This document shows, one piece after another, positions 35,584 through 47,692 of a DNA stretch of 64,000 nt (position 1 is the first letter of the stretch; each line of letters begins with the position of its first letter). A model generated the notes under the pieces. It made no database searches. It had not been told where the DNA came from and saw only the letters and a program-made list of their open reading frames with translations. The position numbers were made by a program, and so were the translations under genes. Location: assembly GCF_033118175.1 (NCBI RefSeq), contig NC_083681.1, positions 13,844,001-13,908,000 of the forward strand. Direction: 5' to 3'. The stretch comes from Dama dama (taxonomy: Eukaryota; Chordata; Mammalia; Artiodactyla; Cervidae).

Positions 35584-35626
35584 TTTATATGTCAATTGTA
35601 TTTTACTAAAGTTGGAAGAAAAAAAA
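35584..35626 (+). mobile_element. L1 3' terminus remnant right of LTR
   Basis: atatgtcaattgtattttac followed by an A-rich tail is the common end of old L1 3' UTRs, parallel to 41010-41056. Confidence 0.6.
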
Positions 35627-35849
35627 AAGAACTAGTATAGGAAAGAGTCCTCTATATGCATCTTTTAATGGGGAAAACAAATGCCCTGAAGCTCAAAAGT
35701 GAAGATTTAGAAGAATGTTAATTTCAATAAGAAACCAGCAACAAAAGGAATGGCATTCAACTCCAAAAACAAGCAAAGCAATGTATTTAAGGGAAATGGT
35801 TAAAAATTAATTGTTATATGTTTATTACCAATTGTGCAATCTTTCTTAA

Positions 35850-36078
35850 TATTTGGAGGGATGTAAACTGAAAACAATTGGCAATTTTTCAAAAATTAAA
35901 AATAGAATTACTTAACCCAGAAGCTCCAATTCTGGATATGTCCAAAATAATAGAAAACGGAGCATGGAAGAAGTATTTAATACTCATGTTTGCTGCAACA
36001 TTGTTTACAATAACACAAAACTGGAAACAACCCAAATATCTACTGACAGATAATGAACAAACAAATGTGATCTATACT
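35850..36078 (+). mobile_element. old L1 ORF2 end, part 1
   Basis: Sense L1 ORF2 C-terminal region. The frame 35878-36105 includes recognisable ORF2-end sequence before entering BovB. The continuation is at 38119-38330, so a 2.04-kb block was inserted here. Confidence 0.75.
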
Positions 36079-36812
36079 TTGTTGTTGTTGTTGCTAACTC
36101 ACTAGTTCAGTTCAATCTCAGTCGTGTCTGACTCTTCGAGACTCTATAGAATGCAGCACGTCAGGCTTCCCTGTCCAATACCGAATTCTGGAACTTGTTC
36201 AAACTCATTTCTATCGAGTCGGTGATGCCATCCAACCATCTCATTCCCTGCTGTCCCCTTCTTCTCCTGTCTTCAATCTTTGTCAGAGTCAGGGTCTTTT
36301 CCAATGAGTCAGTTATTCCCATCAGGTGGCCAAGGTATTGAAGCTCAGCTTCTGCATCAGTCCTTCCAATGACTATTCAGGACTGATTTCCTTTAAGATT
36401 GACTGGTTTGATCTCTTTGCAGTCCAAGGGACTCTCAAGAGTCTTCAACACCAAAGTTCAAAAGCATCAATTCTTCATTGTTCAGCCTTCTTTATGGTCC
36501 AACTCTCACATCCATCCATGATTACTGGAGAAATCATGGCTTTGACTGGACGGACCTTTGTCGGCAAGGTAATGTCTCTGCTTTTTAATATGCTGTCTAG
36601 ATTGGTCATAGCTTTTCTTCCAAGAAGCAAGCATCTTTTAATTAGATGGCTGCAGTCACCATCTGCAGTGATTTTGGAGCCCAAGAAAATGAAATCTGTC
36701 ACTGTTTCCATTGTTTCCCCCTCTATTTGCCATGAACTGATGGCACTTGATGCCATGGTCTTAGTTCTGTGAATGTTGATCTTTAAGCAAGCTTTTTCAC
36801 TCTCCTCTCTTT
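36079..36812 (-). mobile_element. BovB LINE, 5'-truncated (first of two)
   Basis: Antisense BovB 3' portion with its (ttg)n/tail region at left. A minus-strand piece at 36475-36756 retains reverse transcriptase C-terminal sequence. A Bov-tA and then a second BovB in the same orientation follow directly. Confidence 0.9.
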
Positions 36813-37016
36813 AGTCACTAAGTTGTGTCCAAATCTTTTGCAACCATACAGACTGTATCTTGCCAGGCTCCTCCTCTGTTCGTGGAATTCCCCAGACAAG
36901 AATGCTAATGTGCATTGCCATTTTCTTCTCCTGGATTCTTCCAAACCCAAGGATCGAACCTGCATCTACTGCATTGGCAGGAAGAGTGTTTCTAACTGAG
37001 CCACCAGGGAGGCCTC
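36813..37016 (-). mobile_element. Bov-tA SINE
   Basis: Antisense Bov-tA with the antisense tRNA-like head (gagccaccagggaggcc) at the right end, lying between two BovB copies. Confidence 0.9.
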
Positions 37017-37035
37017 CAATCTATATATACAAAGG

Positions 37036-38118
37036 CACATTCAGTTCAGTTCAGTTCAGTCGCTCAGTCCTGTCTGACTCTTTGCAACCCCTGAATCTCA
37101 ACATGCCAGGCCTCCCTGTCCATCACCAATTCCCGGAGTTTACTCAATCTCATGTCCACCGAGTCAGTGATGCCATTGAACCATCTCATCCTCTGTCGTC
37201 CCCTTCTCCTGCCCCCAAGCCTTCCCAGCGTCAGGGTCTTTTCAAATGAGTCAACTCTTCTCATGAGGTGGCCAAAGTATTGGAGCTTCAGCTTCAACAT
37301 CGGTCCTTCCAATGAACACCCAAGACTGATCTCCTTTAGGATGGACTGGTAGGATCTCCTTGCAGTCCAAGGGACTCTTAAGAGTCTTCTCCAACACCAC
37401 GGTTCAAAAGCATCAATTTTTTGGCACTCAGCTTTCTTCAAAGTCCAACTCTCACATACATACATGACCACTGGAAAAACCATAGCCTTGACTAGATGGA
37501 CCTTTGTTGGCAATTTAATGTCTCTGCTTTTTAATATGCTCTCTAGGTTGGTCATAACTTTCCTTCCAAGGAGTAAGCATCTTTTAATTTCATGGCTGCA
37601 ATCACCATCTGTAGTGATTTTGGAGCCCCAAATAATAAAGTTTGACTCTGTTTCCACTGTTTCCCCATCTATTTCCCATGAAGTGATGGGACCAGTTGCC
37701 ATGATCTTGGTTTTCTGAATGTTGAACTTTAAGCCAACTTTTTCACTCTCCTTTTTCACTTTCATCAAGAGGCTTTTTAGTTCCTCTTCACTTTCTGCCA
37801 TAAGGGTGGTGTCATCTGCATATCTGAGGTTATTGATATTTCTCCCAGCAATCTTGATTCCCGCTTGTGTTTTTTCCAGCCCGGCGTTTCTCATGATGTA
37901 CTCTGCATATGAGTTAAACAAGCAGGGTGACAATATATAGCCTTAATGTATTCCTTTTCTTATTTGGCACCCATCTGTTGTTCCATGTACTGTTCTAACT
38001 GTTGCTTCCTGACCTGCATTCAGGTTTCTCAAGAGGCAGATCAGGTCATCTGATATTCCCATCTCTTTCAGAATTTTCCACAGTTTATTGTGATCCACAC
38101 AGTCAAAGACTTTGGCAT
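37036..38118 (-). mobile_element. BovB LINE, 5'-truncated (second of two)
   Basis: Antisense BovB of about 1.08 kb with a clean (cagtt)n tail at left. It is the best-preserved BovB in the window. The right edge breaks inside the reverse transcriptase region, directly against old L1. Confidence 0.95.
37064..37933 (-). pseudogene. BovB reverse transcriptase, C-terminal part
   Basis: A 289-codon open frame covering the second half of the BovB reverse transcriptase. It includes the catalytic YADD box (residues 38-41, plus 37811-37822) and the C-terminal region through ITDSVDM. The endonuclease and the fingers/palm entrance are absent because of 5' truncation, so it is not autonomous. The start codon is arbitrary, since the true ORF began upstream. 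Confidence 0.85.
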
Positions 38119-38330
38119 TTTATTCATACTTAAAAAGAAATATGTTACAACATAGATGAATCTTTAGGTCACTGTGCTAAGTAAAATAAACCAGTCTTTA
38201 AAAGACCCAAAATTAAAAGATTTAATTTTAAATACTTGAATTCCTTTCAATGTTCAAATAAAACATAATGTATGGATTATATGCCTGAGAAGAAAGGATA
38301 AGACAAATTGTATAAGTTTTAAAGAAAAAA
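38119..38330 (+). mobile_element. old L1 ORF2 end / 3' UTR, part 2
   Basis: Continues the L1 of 35850-36078 (ttacaacatagatgaatcttt, gctaagtaaaataaaccagtc). Confidence 0.7.
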
Positions 38331-38431
38331 AATGCTATATTAGAGACACATTTTTATGATAAACTTACTAATGAATACATACTACTATATTCAATCCCCT
38401 GAGCCTAAGTTATTCTTATAGCAATATAAAT

Positions 38432-38562
38432 GCTGCTGCCAAGTCACTTCAGCTGAGTCTGACTCTGTGCGACCCCATACACGGCAGCCTGCCAGGCTCC
38501 TCCCTCCCTGGGGTTCTCCAGGCAAGAATACTGGAGTGGGTTACCATTGCCTTCTCCATGGG
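38432..38562 (-). mobile_element. Bov-A SINE, 9-bp TSD
   Basis: Single antisense Bov-A unit with a short (CTG)n edge. Flanked by aatataaat at 38423-38431 and 38563-38571. Confidence 0.9.
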
Positions 38563-38618
38563 AATATAAATACCTAAACTTAGATATGAAATTACTTATA
38601 GCACACAAATAAGAAGAT

Positions 38619-38751
38619 AAGTTGAATGGCATCATCAACTCAATGGGCAAATATTTGAGCAAACTCTGGGAGATAGTGAAGGACAGGGAAGTCTGGTATG
38701 CTGCAGTCCATGGGGTCACAAAGAGTCAAACACGACTTTGTGACTGAACAA
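38619..38751 (+). mobile_element. BovB 3'-tail fragment
   Basis: Last ~130 bp of BovB in sense orientation, ending in an A-rich tail. Confidence 0.85.
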
Positions 38752-38754
38752 AAA

Positions 38755-40440
38755 TTACAATATATATAAAGAACATTCCATTCAAAAGCAACAGAATACA
38801 TATTTTTCACAAATACACATAAAACATTCTCCAAGATAAATCACATGCTAGGACACAATATAAGCTTTGTCAAAATTAAGAACATTTGAATCATATCAAG
38901 TATCTTTTTTGACTGTAATGCTGTGAAGCTAGACAAGAAGAAGAAATTAAAAAAATAAACTGGAAAAAACACAAACATGTGAAAACTAAACAACATGCTA
39001 TTAAACATTCAGGGAATTGCTAAAGAAATCAAAGAAGTAAGACATTACTTGGAGAGAAATGAAAGAAAAACATGATGCAAAATCTATGGGATTCAGTAAA
39101 ATCAGTTCTAAGACAAACATTTATAGCAATACAAGCTTACCTAAGGAAAGAAGGAAACTATCAAATAACCTTTTTTAAGCTTACACCTAAAGACACTAGA
39201 CTCATGAATTGTTGAGCATAAATTAATAAAATATAAACAGAAAAATAATATAAAAGAGCAATAAAACTAAGAGCTGACATTTTGAAAAGAATTAAAAAAA
39301 AAAAAACCATAAACCTTTAAGCCAGACTCATCAAGAAAGAATGAGAGAGCACCCTAACAATATCAGAAATGAAAAAGGACAAACACTTCAAAAATCAAGC
39401 TTAATATGAGCAAATCTATGCCAATAAAATGTACAACCTAAGAGACAAATTTCTACAAATGTTCAATCTCCCAAAACTAAACCAGGAAGAAATAGAAAAT
39501 ATGAACAGGCCAATTACCAGTTATGAAATTGAATCAGTAGCTTAAAAAGCTCCCAACAAATAAAAGTCCAGGACTATATGGCTTCATAAATGAATTCTAC
39601 CAAATTATTGGAGAAGAATAAACATAAATCCTTCTCAGATTATTCTATGAAATTTCAGAGGAAGGAACACTTAAAATTCATTCTATGAATCCATCATCAC
39701 CCTGATACAGAAACCAAAGATATTACAAACAAGAAAATTAGAAGCCAATGTTGGTGTTAGTCGTAAAGAACCTGCCTGCCAATGCAGGATACTTAAGAAA
39801 TATGGATTTGATCCCTAGGTCTGAAGATCCCCTGGAAGAGGACATGGCAGCCCACCCCAGCATTCTTTCCTGGAGAATCCCATGGACAGAGAAGCCTTGT
39901 GGGCTACAATTCACAGGGTCGCAAAGTGTTGAACACTGCGCATCATCCTCTGAGAATTTTGACTACTATAAAATTTCAGGAATCAAAACTGTTTGATACT
40001 GACATAAAATACAGATATATAGATCAATGGAACAAAATAGAGAGCCCAGAAATAGCAAACTTATAGTCAATTAACCTATTACAAAGGAAGCAACAAATGA
40101 AGTAGGAATACACAATGGAGACTAAATAATCTCTTCAGTTAACAGTTATGGGAAACTTGGACAGTTACATGTAAGAGAATAAAATTAAAACATTTTCTCT
40201 TCCCACATACCAAAAAAAAAAAAAAAAAAAAAAAATCAATTGCCAAGAATATTTTGCCTAGAACAAAACATAGGCAGAATGACCTCTGATAAAAATTATA
40301 ACAATGCCTTTTGGGTTATGACTCCTAAAGCAAAGGAAATAAAAGCAAAACAAACAAGGTTTAATTAAACTTAAAACCTTTTGAAGCAAGAGAAAGCCTT
40401 GACAAAGCTCAAAGACAACCTCCTGAGTGGGCAAAAGTAT
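38755..40440 (+). mobile_element. old L1 ORF2, split by Bov-tA
   Basis: Sense, degenerate ORF2 followed from the end of the endonuclease domain (38775-38870) through the fingers region (about 39430-39720) and, after the SINE at 39748-39945, the post-RT region (39960-40440). An A-run of about 23 lies at 40211-40233. Confidence 0.8.
39748..39945 (+). mobile_element. Bov-tA SINE in L1
   Basis: Sense Bov-tA, diverged at its head. It separates two contiguous parts of old L1 ORF2. Confidence 0.85.
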
Positions 40441-40511
40441 TTGTAAATTATATGATCATCTGTGGTTACTACTGATGGAGACACCAGTGGATGAGAGGAA
40501 ACTTGGATGTG

Positions 40512-40722
40512 TATATGTGCTTAGTCGCTCAGTCGTATCCGACTATTTGTGACCCATGGACTGTAGTTCACCAGGCTCCTCTGTCCACTGGGATTCTCCA
40601 GGCAAGAATACTAGAGTGGGTTGCCATGCCTTCCTCCAGGGGATCTTGCCAAACCCAGGGATTGAACCCAGGTCTCCTGCATTGAGAGTGAATTCTTTAC
40701 CATCTGAGCCACCAGGAAAGCC
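40512..40722 (-). mobile_element. Bov-tA SINE
   Basis: Antisense, near full-length. Flanks share only ttggat (near 40493 and 40729), a weak TSD candidate. Confidence 0.9.
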
Positions 40723-40734
40723 AGAGAATTGGAT

Positions 40735-41058
40735 AAAGATAGTCAAATGGTACAACCTTCCTATTATATGAAATATAAGAATTAGAGGTACAATGTACAA
40801 CATGGAACATATGATTAACACTGTTGTCTGTTATATATGAAAGTTGTTGAGTGCGCAAAGCTGGAGAGTTCTCATCAGAATAAAAACATATATGTTCATA
40901 TTTCTTTAATTTTGTATTTATATAATGGATGTTCACTAACCTTATTACGGCAATCATTTCATGGCACATATAAGTCAAATCATTATGCTGTGTATCTTAA
41001 ACTTATACAGGGTTGTATATCAATTATATCTCAATAAAAATTGGATTAAAAAATCCAA
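40735..41058 (+). mobile_element. old L1 3' UTR
   Basis: Sense L1 3' UTR ending gtcaaatcattatgctgtg ... atctcaataaaaattgg. Probably the end of the element at 38755-40440. Confidence 0.8.
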
Positions 41059-41379
41059 ATGCACAACCAAATTGAATCATTTTGCAAGAAGAAGTGCCTA
41101 GATAATAAAAACATATATTGTTCATACAGAATAATAAAATGTTGAAAACTAACTTCAAAGAGTAATAAACTAGGAAAGCTGCTTAATTCACTTCTGTTGT
41201 ATAATATACTAATAAACTGGCTAGCCATGAAGTAATGAAAAAGCAAAAGAAATAAAATTAAAGGTTGGAAAAGAAGACAAACCAATCTTTCAATGATGAT
41301 ATGTAGGACTTAAGAGAATCCAAATGGGTTTTCAGATAAACTACTACAATTAATAATCTAGATATATTTCCAAGTAAAA

Positions 41380-41885
41380 TTTAATACAAAATCAATTTGA
41401 AGTCAACATACAGCAATGACTCAAAAAAGAAATAATAAAGTATCATAGAAGCATTATATACCTAGCAATAAATCTGGCCATAACAACCAAAAAGTAAGGA
41501 TTCTAATTCAACACAGTAATTATTAAATAATGTAGAGAAAAGAAACATACAAATACATAAAAATAAAAACAATGTGCATACTTTTGAGGGCTCAATATTT
41601 TTAAGAGGGCAATTCTCCTCAAATAAATATTTGGATTCAAAACAATTATAGTAAAAATCATTAACGTTATTGAGATCTTGAAACCCATAAAATTTATGAG
41701 TTCTTTTTTTATTCTTATAAAATTTATATGGAATTCAAAAGGATAACAATAGCCAGAAACATGTTAAGAAGAACAAGGTGGGGACACCTCTCCATCAAAT
41801 ATCCAGATTTGTTTCAATTATATATCATAAGTAACTTAGAGGAATATTGATGTAATTAGTATGACAGAGACTATATATAGACTCA
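41380..41885 (+). mobile_element. old L1 ORF2 fragment
   Basis: Weak but continuous similarity to the ORF2 stretch after the reverse transcriptase (gggcaattctcctcaaa ... agccagaaacatg). Highly decayed. Confidence 0.5.
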
Positions 41886-41889
41886 AGTT

Positions 41890-42172
41890 CATCCATAGGT
41901 GGCTGTCTTAATCCACTTGATCTGAAAATACCCCATATTGGGTTGCTTAATCTACAAATGTTTATTCCTCATGGTCTCTCTGTGTCCTCACATGATAGAA
42001 GAAGCCAGGGACCTCTCTGAGGTGTGTTTGATAAGGATGCTAACTTCATTAACAGGAGTTCTGCCCTCATGCTAATGGCCTCTCAAAGACCCCAGTTTCA
42101 AGTTTCATCATCTTGGGGACTTAGTTTTAACATTTAAAGTTTGAGGAGATATGATAATTCAGTCTATAACAA
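41890..42172 (-). mobile_element. MLT1-like (ERVL-MaLR) LTR
   Basis: Antisense MaLR LTR. It has a gtcttaatcca-type opening, a ctctctgtgtcctcacatg block near 41978 and an attcagtctataacaat end. Old and partly deleted. Confidence 0.6.
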
Positions 42173-42796
42173 TTCCTCCAGTTTTGCTTTTCCAGGATGT
42201 CATAAGAATGCATTTCTTCATATTCATGTAATTCTTTGGTCTACTTAAACTTATCAAAATGTACTTAATATTTATACAAATTGTTGCAAGGAAAAATAGC
42301 TCACACCTTTTATTGCAGAACCATATTCCTTGGGGAACTATTGATATGAACAAAACTATTCACTAAAGAAGAGTCTTAAAATGGAATGGGAGTGAAATTC
42401 CAAACTTCTAAAGATTTGGATACTTTATTTGTATTAGGAAGTTTTAAAACAATCAAATTCCAAGATTGTTTTCCTAAAATATTATTGGCTAAGGCAAGTG
42501 AAAAATAAGTAAGCCTTAAATGATCTCTGCTTTAGATACAGCACAATCAAAAGTGGGACTTAATGGTTTTTATCCTATTATTCCTCTTCTGCCTTCCTTT
42601 GCTCTTCTATCTGTGCCTGAAACCCTTTTCCTGATTCACTACTCTAAACACTTGTTCAGTCAGAAAACCCCAAAGTTAAACCATCTTCAAAGTAGAATTT
42701 TTAATACTTTTTGACAACATTCACAAGTAAATCCCAATGCAGACCTGACCCCTGCTGCTATGCTTTTTGATGACCTTAAGACAGAATATCAGAATG
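42173..42796. other. unfamiliar sequence
   Basis: No gene or repeat recognised. Confidence 0.4.
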
Positions 42797-43003
42797 TGTT
42801 AGTCGCTCAGTTGTGCGCGACTCTTCATGACTCCAAGGACTGTAGCCCACCAGGCTGCTCTGTCCATGGAATTCTCCAGGCAAGAGTACTGAGGTGAGTT
42901 GCCATTGCCTTCTCCAGGGAATCTTTCTGATCCAGGGATCCAACCCAGTTCTCCTGCATTGCAGGCAGATTTTTTTACCATCTGAACCACCAGAGTAGGC
43001 CTA
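42797..43003 (-). mobile_element. Bov-tA SINE
   Basis: Antisense and near full-length, with the head end at right. Confidence 0.9.
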
Positions 43004-43954
43004 ACTGGTAGGGAAGACCTAAAAGACCTAACAGGGAAGATAGACACACAATAAAGTCCTTCTGTCAGATCTCTGATCTCTAATTGGGCATTTAGAAAAC
43101 TATTGACAGAAAAACATTATAAGACTCAGAATAAGTTGATATTTTTGTCAATTAATACTCCTGCTTGTCATTAAGCATCAGAAGAAGTATCTTTTTAAGG
43201 ACACATGAAGATACTATAAAAAGAATAATCATTGGAAAAGCAATTGTTACACATATCTGAGGAGTAAAAAATGAGGAGCAAAGCTTAATGAAGCTGCTTT
43301 AAGAGGAAAATAATTTCTGGATGTCTTCCTTTACTACTAAACATTTTAGGAGAACGTTCTCTGAATGCTGAAGTAAATCCTGTAGATTTGTATTGATACC
43401 AGCAACATAAGATCTGTAAGCCTTCATGACCTCACAATCTACCCTTCATTGTCAATTTTCAGGCTGTAGGTATTTCTAATAATTCATGAGCTATTCTCTA
43501 ATCTCAAATCATAACTGTTACCCTTAGATCCTGGGCTAAGGAACATTTTTTTTAATTTTTTCATTTTGACACCAGATCCATTAAAATAAGTAAGGATCTA
43601 CTATGTAAATAAAATTGTCAAATAAATTCTCTCCATAATATCCTTAAAAAAAAAAAGTCTCCAGGATTCTCCTTTTTGTAATCAGATTACAGTTAATTTA
43701 GACATTGCCTTATACATACATTTGTGTCTAAATCAAGACTAAATTCAAGATCTCCATGAAATGATAGACTCTTTGTGACCAAAATTTCCATTAAGATTGT
43801 CATAATTAGTAGGAGCTGAATGTAACACGTTTCAGATCAACCCACAAATTCTACCTAAGTTGAATAATATTTTTTAAAACTGGCAGCTAAAGAAAGACTA
43901 AAATTAGTAATAGAAAATCTAATAGAAAAACAATTAACCATGCTTTGCACCAAC
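43004..43954. other. unfamiliar sequence, possibly retroviral-derived
   Basis: No identity assigned. It directly precedes the pol relic at 43955, so part may be decayed ERV interior. Confidence 0.3.
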
Positions 43955-44098
43955 CATAGTGAACTCATTCCTCCTGTCAAAGAACCCAATAAACAAGGAT
44001 ATTGCTCTGCTAAGGACTTTAGAGACACAAGAAATGTAACTATCCTCTACTTCCCTGTGATATTAAACCCAGTGTCATTTTATCTTCATACCACCTGA
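43955..44098 (+). pseudogene. degraded endogenous retroviral pol (RT) relic
   Basis: A 47-codon stretch ending in a stop. Its pattern of PVK-x-PN, a downstream D-F-R and later FPV/NP residues matches the spacing of the N-terminal fingers of class I (gammaretrovirus-like) reverse transcriptase. The central catalytic region is not found. Flanks hold no LTR pair. Assignment rests on short spaced motifs only. Confidence 0.4.
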
Positions 44099-44284
44099 GT
44101 CCAAAAATTCTAGTATTATAGAATCTGTGTTCTGTTTCGTTAGTTAGCTATTGGATTGAGATAGTTAAAATTTAAATTTCCTAGGCAAGCCAACAAAATA
44201 CCTGAGTAACTATGTCCTATATGTTTATTAAAGTGCTTTCCTACCCTTCAAATGTCCATAGACACAAACATAAAATGAGATTTT

Positions 44285-44383
44285 CCTAAAGGAAATGGCA
44301 ACACACTCCAGTGTTCTTCCCTGGAGAGTTCCAAGGATGGGGGTGCAAAGAGTCGGACATGACTGAGTGACTGAGCACAGACT
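44285..44383 (+). mobile_element. Bov-A SINE, partial
   Basis: About 100 bp of a sense Bov-A unit (aaatggcaacacactccag ... gactgagtgactgagc). Confidence 0.85.
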
Positions 44384-44594
44384 ATCCTAATGGATATTTA
44401 TGTTTGCCCAATAAAGAGATGAATGACTTTGGTTATGTGCTAAAGATGAGATTAGCTTCAAGTTTGATTCCATCTATCTGCTTATTGCTTTAGCTTAGAA
44501 GGGACTTTTCACTTCCAAATAAAAATTACAATTTAGTTAAAATTAAGTGCGTTAATTTTGACAATTTATCTTGAAGAATGAAAATAGTTAGAAC

Positions 44595-45755
44595 CAGACA
44601 TGGAACAAAACACTAGTTCCAAATTGGGAAAGGAGTATATCAAGGCTGTATATTGTCACCCTGCTTATTTAACTTATATGCAGAGTACATCATGAGAAAC
44701 GCTGGGTTGGAGAAAGCACAAACTGGAATCAAGATTGCAGGGAGAAATATCAATAACCTCAGATATGCAGATGACACCACCCTTATGGCAGAAAGTGAAG
44801 AAGAACTAAAGAGTCTCTTGACGAAAATGAAAGAGGAGAGTGAAAAAGCTGGCTTAAAACCCAACATTCAAAAACTAAGATCATGGCATCCGATCCCATC
44901 ACTTCATGGAAAATAGATGGGGAAACAAAGGAGATAGTGAGAGACTTTATTTCTTGGGCTCCAAAATCACTGAAGATGGTGACAGCAGCCATGACATCAA
45001 AAAAATGCTTGTTCCTTGGAAGAAAAGCTTTGACCAATCTAGATAGCATGTTGAAAAGCAAAGACATTACTTTGCCAACAAATGTCTGTTTGTTCAAAGC
45101 TATGCTTTTTCCAGTACTCATGAATGGATGTCAGAAAGTGAAGGTTAGTCACACAGTCGTGTCCGACTCTTTGTGACCCCATGGATTGTAGCCCACTAGT
45201 CTCCTCTGTCCATGGAATTCTCCAGGCAAGAATTCTGGAGTGGGTTGCCATTTCCTTCTCCAGCAGATCTTCCCAATCCAAGGATCAAACCCAGGTAACC
45301 CAATTGCAGGCAGACTCTTTACTGACTGAGCCACCAGGGAGAGTTGGACTACAAAGAAAGCTGAGTGCAGAAGAATTGATACTTTTGAGTTGTGGCGTTG
45401 GAGAAGACTCTTGAGAGTCCCTTGGATGGCAAGGAAATCCAACCACTCAATCCTACATGAAATCACTCCTGAATATTCATTGGAAGGACTGATGCTGAAG
45501 CTGAAACTCCAATACTTTGGCCACTTGTTGCAAAGAGCTGACTCATTGGAAAAGACCCTGATGCTGGACAAGATTAAAGGCAGGAGGAGAAGGGGATGAA
45601 AGAGGATGAGATGGTTGGATGGCAACACTGAATTGGTGGACATGAGTTTGAGCAAGCTCTGGAAATTGGTAAAGGATAGGGAAGCCTGGCATGCTGCCGT
45701 CCATGGGGTTGCAAAGAGTCGGACGTGAGTGAGTGACTGAACTGACCTGAATCCT
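44595..45755 (+). mobile_element. BovB LINE, 5'-truncated, split by Bov-tA
   Basis: Sense BovB 44595-45130 and 45341-45755. The frame 44653-44916 carries the reverse transcriptase YADD box at 44764-44775 before a frameshift. The 3' end has the gaactga-type tail near 45740. Interrupted by an antisense Bov-tA at 45131-45340. Confidence 0.9.
45131..45340 (-). mobile_element. Bov-tA SINE in BovB
   Basis: Antisense, near full-length. BovB reads directly from ggatgt on the left to gagttgg on the right once it is removed. No long TSD is visible. Confidence 0.9.
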
Positions 45756-47528
45756 AAAGAAATAAATTATTCACCTTTAAGGTTAGCAACTATTTACATC
45801 TTTCTGGCATTGTTTACTAAGAATCAATTAAGAAGTTCTCCTAAACACACTAGCTACTGAAGGCAATAGGTGCCTACTTTTCTGAAATAGTCACATTTCC
45901 ATATGTCCTAACTAAGTCATGTTAACAAATATTTTACTTAGAAGCTGAAATATGAATGGGTGCTGTGATTTAACATTAACTTTTCAGCACTCCCTTCTGT
46001 GTAACTTCCTAATTATCATAGACAACCAGGGTTTATTTTGATGTATATTTTCCCCAACTCAGAAAAATGTGGTCACTAAATAGTTTGATTCCATTCAAAT
46101 AAAGGCCTCAATTTGAGATTTAAAGCAATACTTTTTGATGGCCTATTTCTGTTCTTAAGCCTCTTTATATCATGATTCCAAGGAGGCATAGAGAGTGGGA
46201 AAAATCAAGTATGTCATAATTGACAAGATAGATACTCAGTGTTCGTAAGGTCATAGACATTCTCACCCACGAAATTTGTGAGACCAAGAAGCATTGTTTA
46301 AAAATCAGAGTAGCCTAGAAACAATATTAGCTTTCTTATGTTTTTAATTTTTTAATTTATATTCCCACTTACATCTGATTTTCAATATTATTAATAATAT
46401 CCAGAAAACATAAAAACAAAAAGTTATGATAATTAAATATCTGGAAGGTTGAGAATAGAATCTGTAGACATAGGTTACTTGGGGAATCTCAGTTCCTGAT
46501 TTGAATTAGACTGAAAATTCTTATGGTAATCTTTTCCTAAATATTTATCTATATTCCAGTGTTTAACTATGTAATCTTCAAATCTTTAAATGCAATTTAT
46601 TTCCTATTGCCCAATTAATTATTCCAACATAAAAATATTCTACAAAGTACAAAAAATATGGTATACATAGTATTTGAAACAGCCAACGCTGGAATCCTGA
46701 AGTCTTTACATGACTCTTCAGAGCATGATGTGAATTGAACTGTTCACTGACCCAGTCCAATTTCAGCTTGGGATAAGAAGGACTGGACCTGGAACTGAGA
46801 ATTGAGCTGATATGTTCACAGAATTTATTTAAGAATTTAGATCACCTATATCAACATGATATAATGTTGTTTTGTTTTCTAGCAAACTTTTGTATGAAAA
46901 AGATAAAACAATGAATAACAACTTTTCTTTGAGGAAATTCTTACACATAGACTTATCAGACATAGTGGTCTACTGACTTCTTGAACTTGGTAATGATTTA
47001 ACTACAGCAGGCTCCTCAAGACTCACTTAAAGATAATCTTTTTATTGCATCTGTCAAATATATCTTAAACATTTTAAAAAATATATCACAAACTTTGTCC
47101 AATCCTAGTAAGTTCTCCACCTTGAAACTTTAACTCTTATGGGCCCAAATTTAAAAGTACTATAAATTTCTCACTTCTTTCTTCCCCTTCTTCCCCTTTT
47201 GAGACACTGTCAAAATGTCAAGATGGTGTGTCCTTTTAATGAAGTAAATTCTAATAAATTTATTACTTTATTAATAGATCTTTCAATGATATTTCAGATG
47301 AGTTCAACTGTTTTCATGTATAAGAGACACCTGGGGGGAAAAAAACATGAAACAAGAAATTATGAAACACAAATTCTACTACTAACTTTTGTGTTCTTTA
47401 ACATTATGGACCTCAGTATTCTCATTTCTAAGGTGAGAGTCAGTGCAGACCTATTCTGTTACTTTTCATTATATTTCAAGGAATTTATGAATAAGGACAG
47501 GGATTTTCATGATCAGACATGAAAAGAT
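45756..47528. other. unfamiliar sequence
   Basis: No gene. A possible MIR-like scrap (cctcagtattctcatttc near 47410) is too short to call. Confidence 0.4.
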
Positions 47529-47692
47529 GCAATGTGCTTAGTCATGTCCAATACTTTGGACCCTGTGGACTGTATCCCACCAGGTTCCTCTGCACATGGA
47601 ATTTTCCAGCTAGAATACTGGAGTGGGGTGCCATTTCCTTCACCACAGGATCTTTCCTACCCAGGGACTGAACTTGTGTCTTCTTTCTCCTG
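47529..47692 (-). mobile_element. Bov-tA SINE, diverged
   Basis: Antisense and missing its head beyond about 47692. A (TA)n patch follows at 47710-47730. Confidence 0.85.

Noticed and set aside
36326..36772. 148-codon plus-strand frame
   Set aside because: It is the antisense reading of a BovB copy. Similar shadows recur at every antisense BovB (for example 7836-8108 and 55971-56462).
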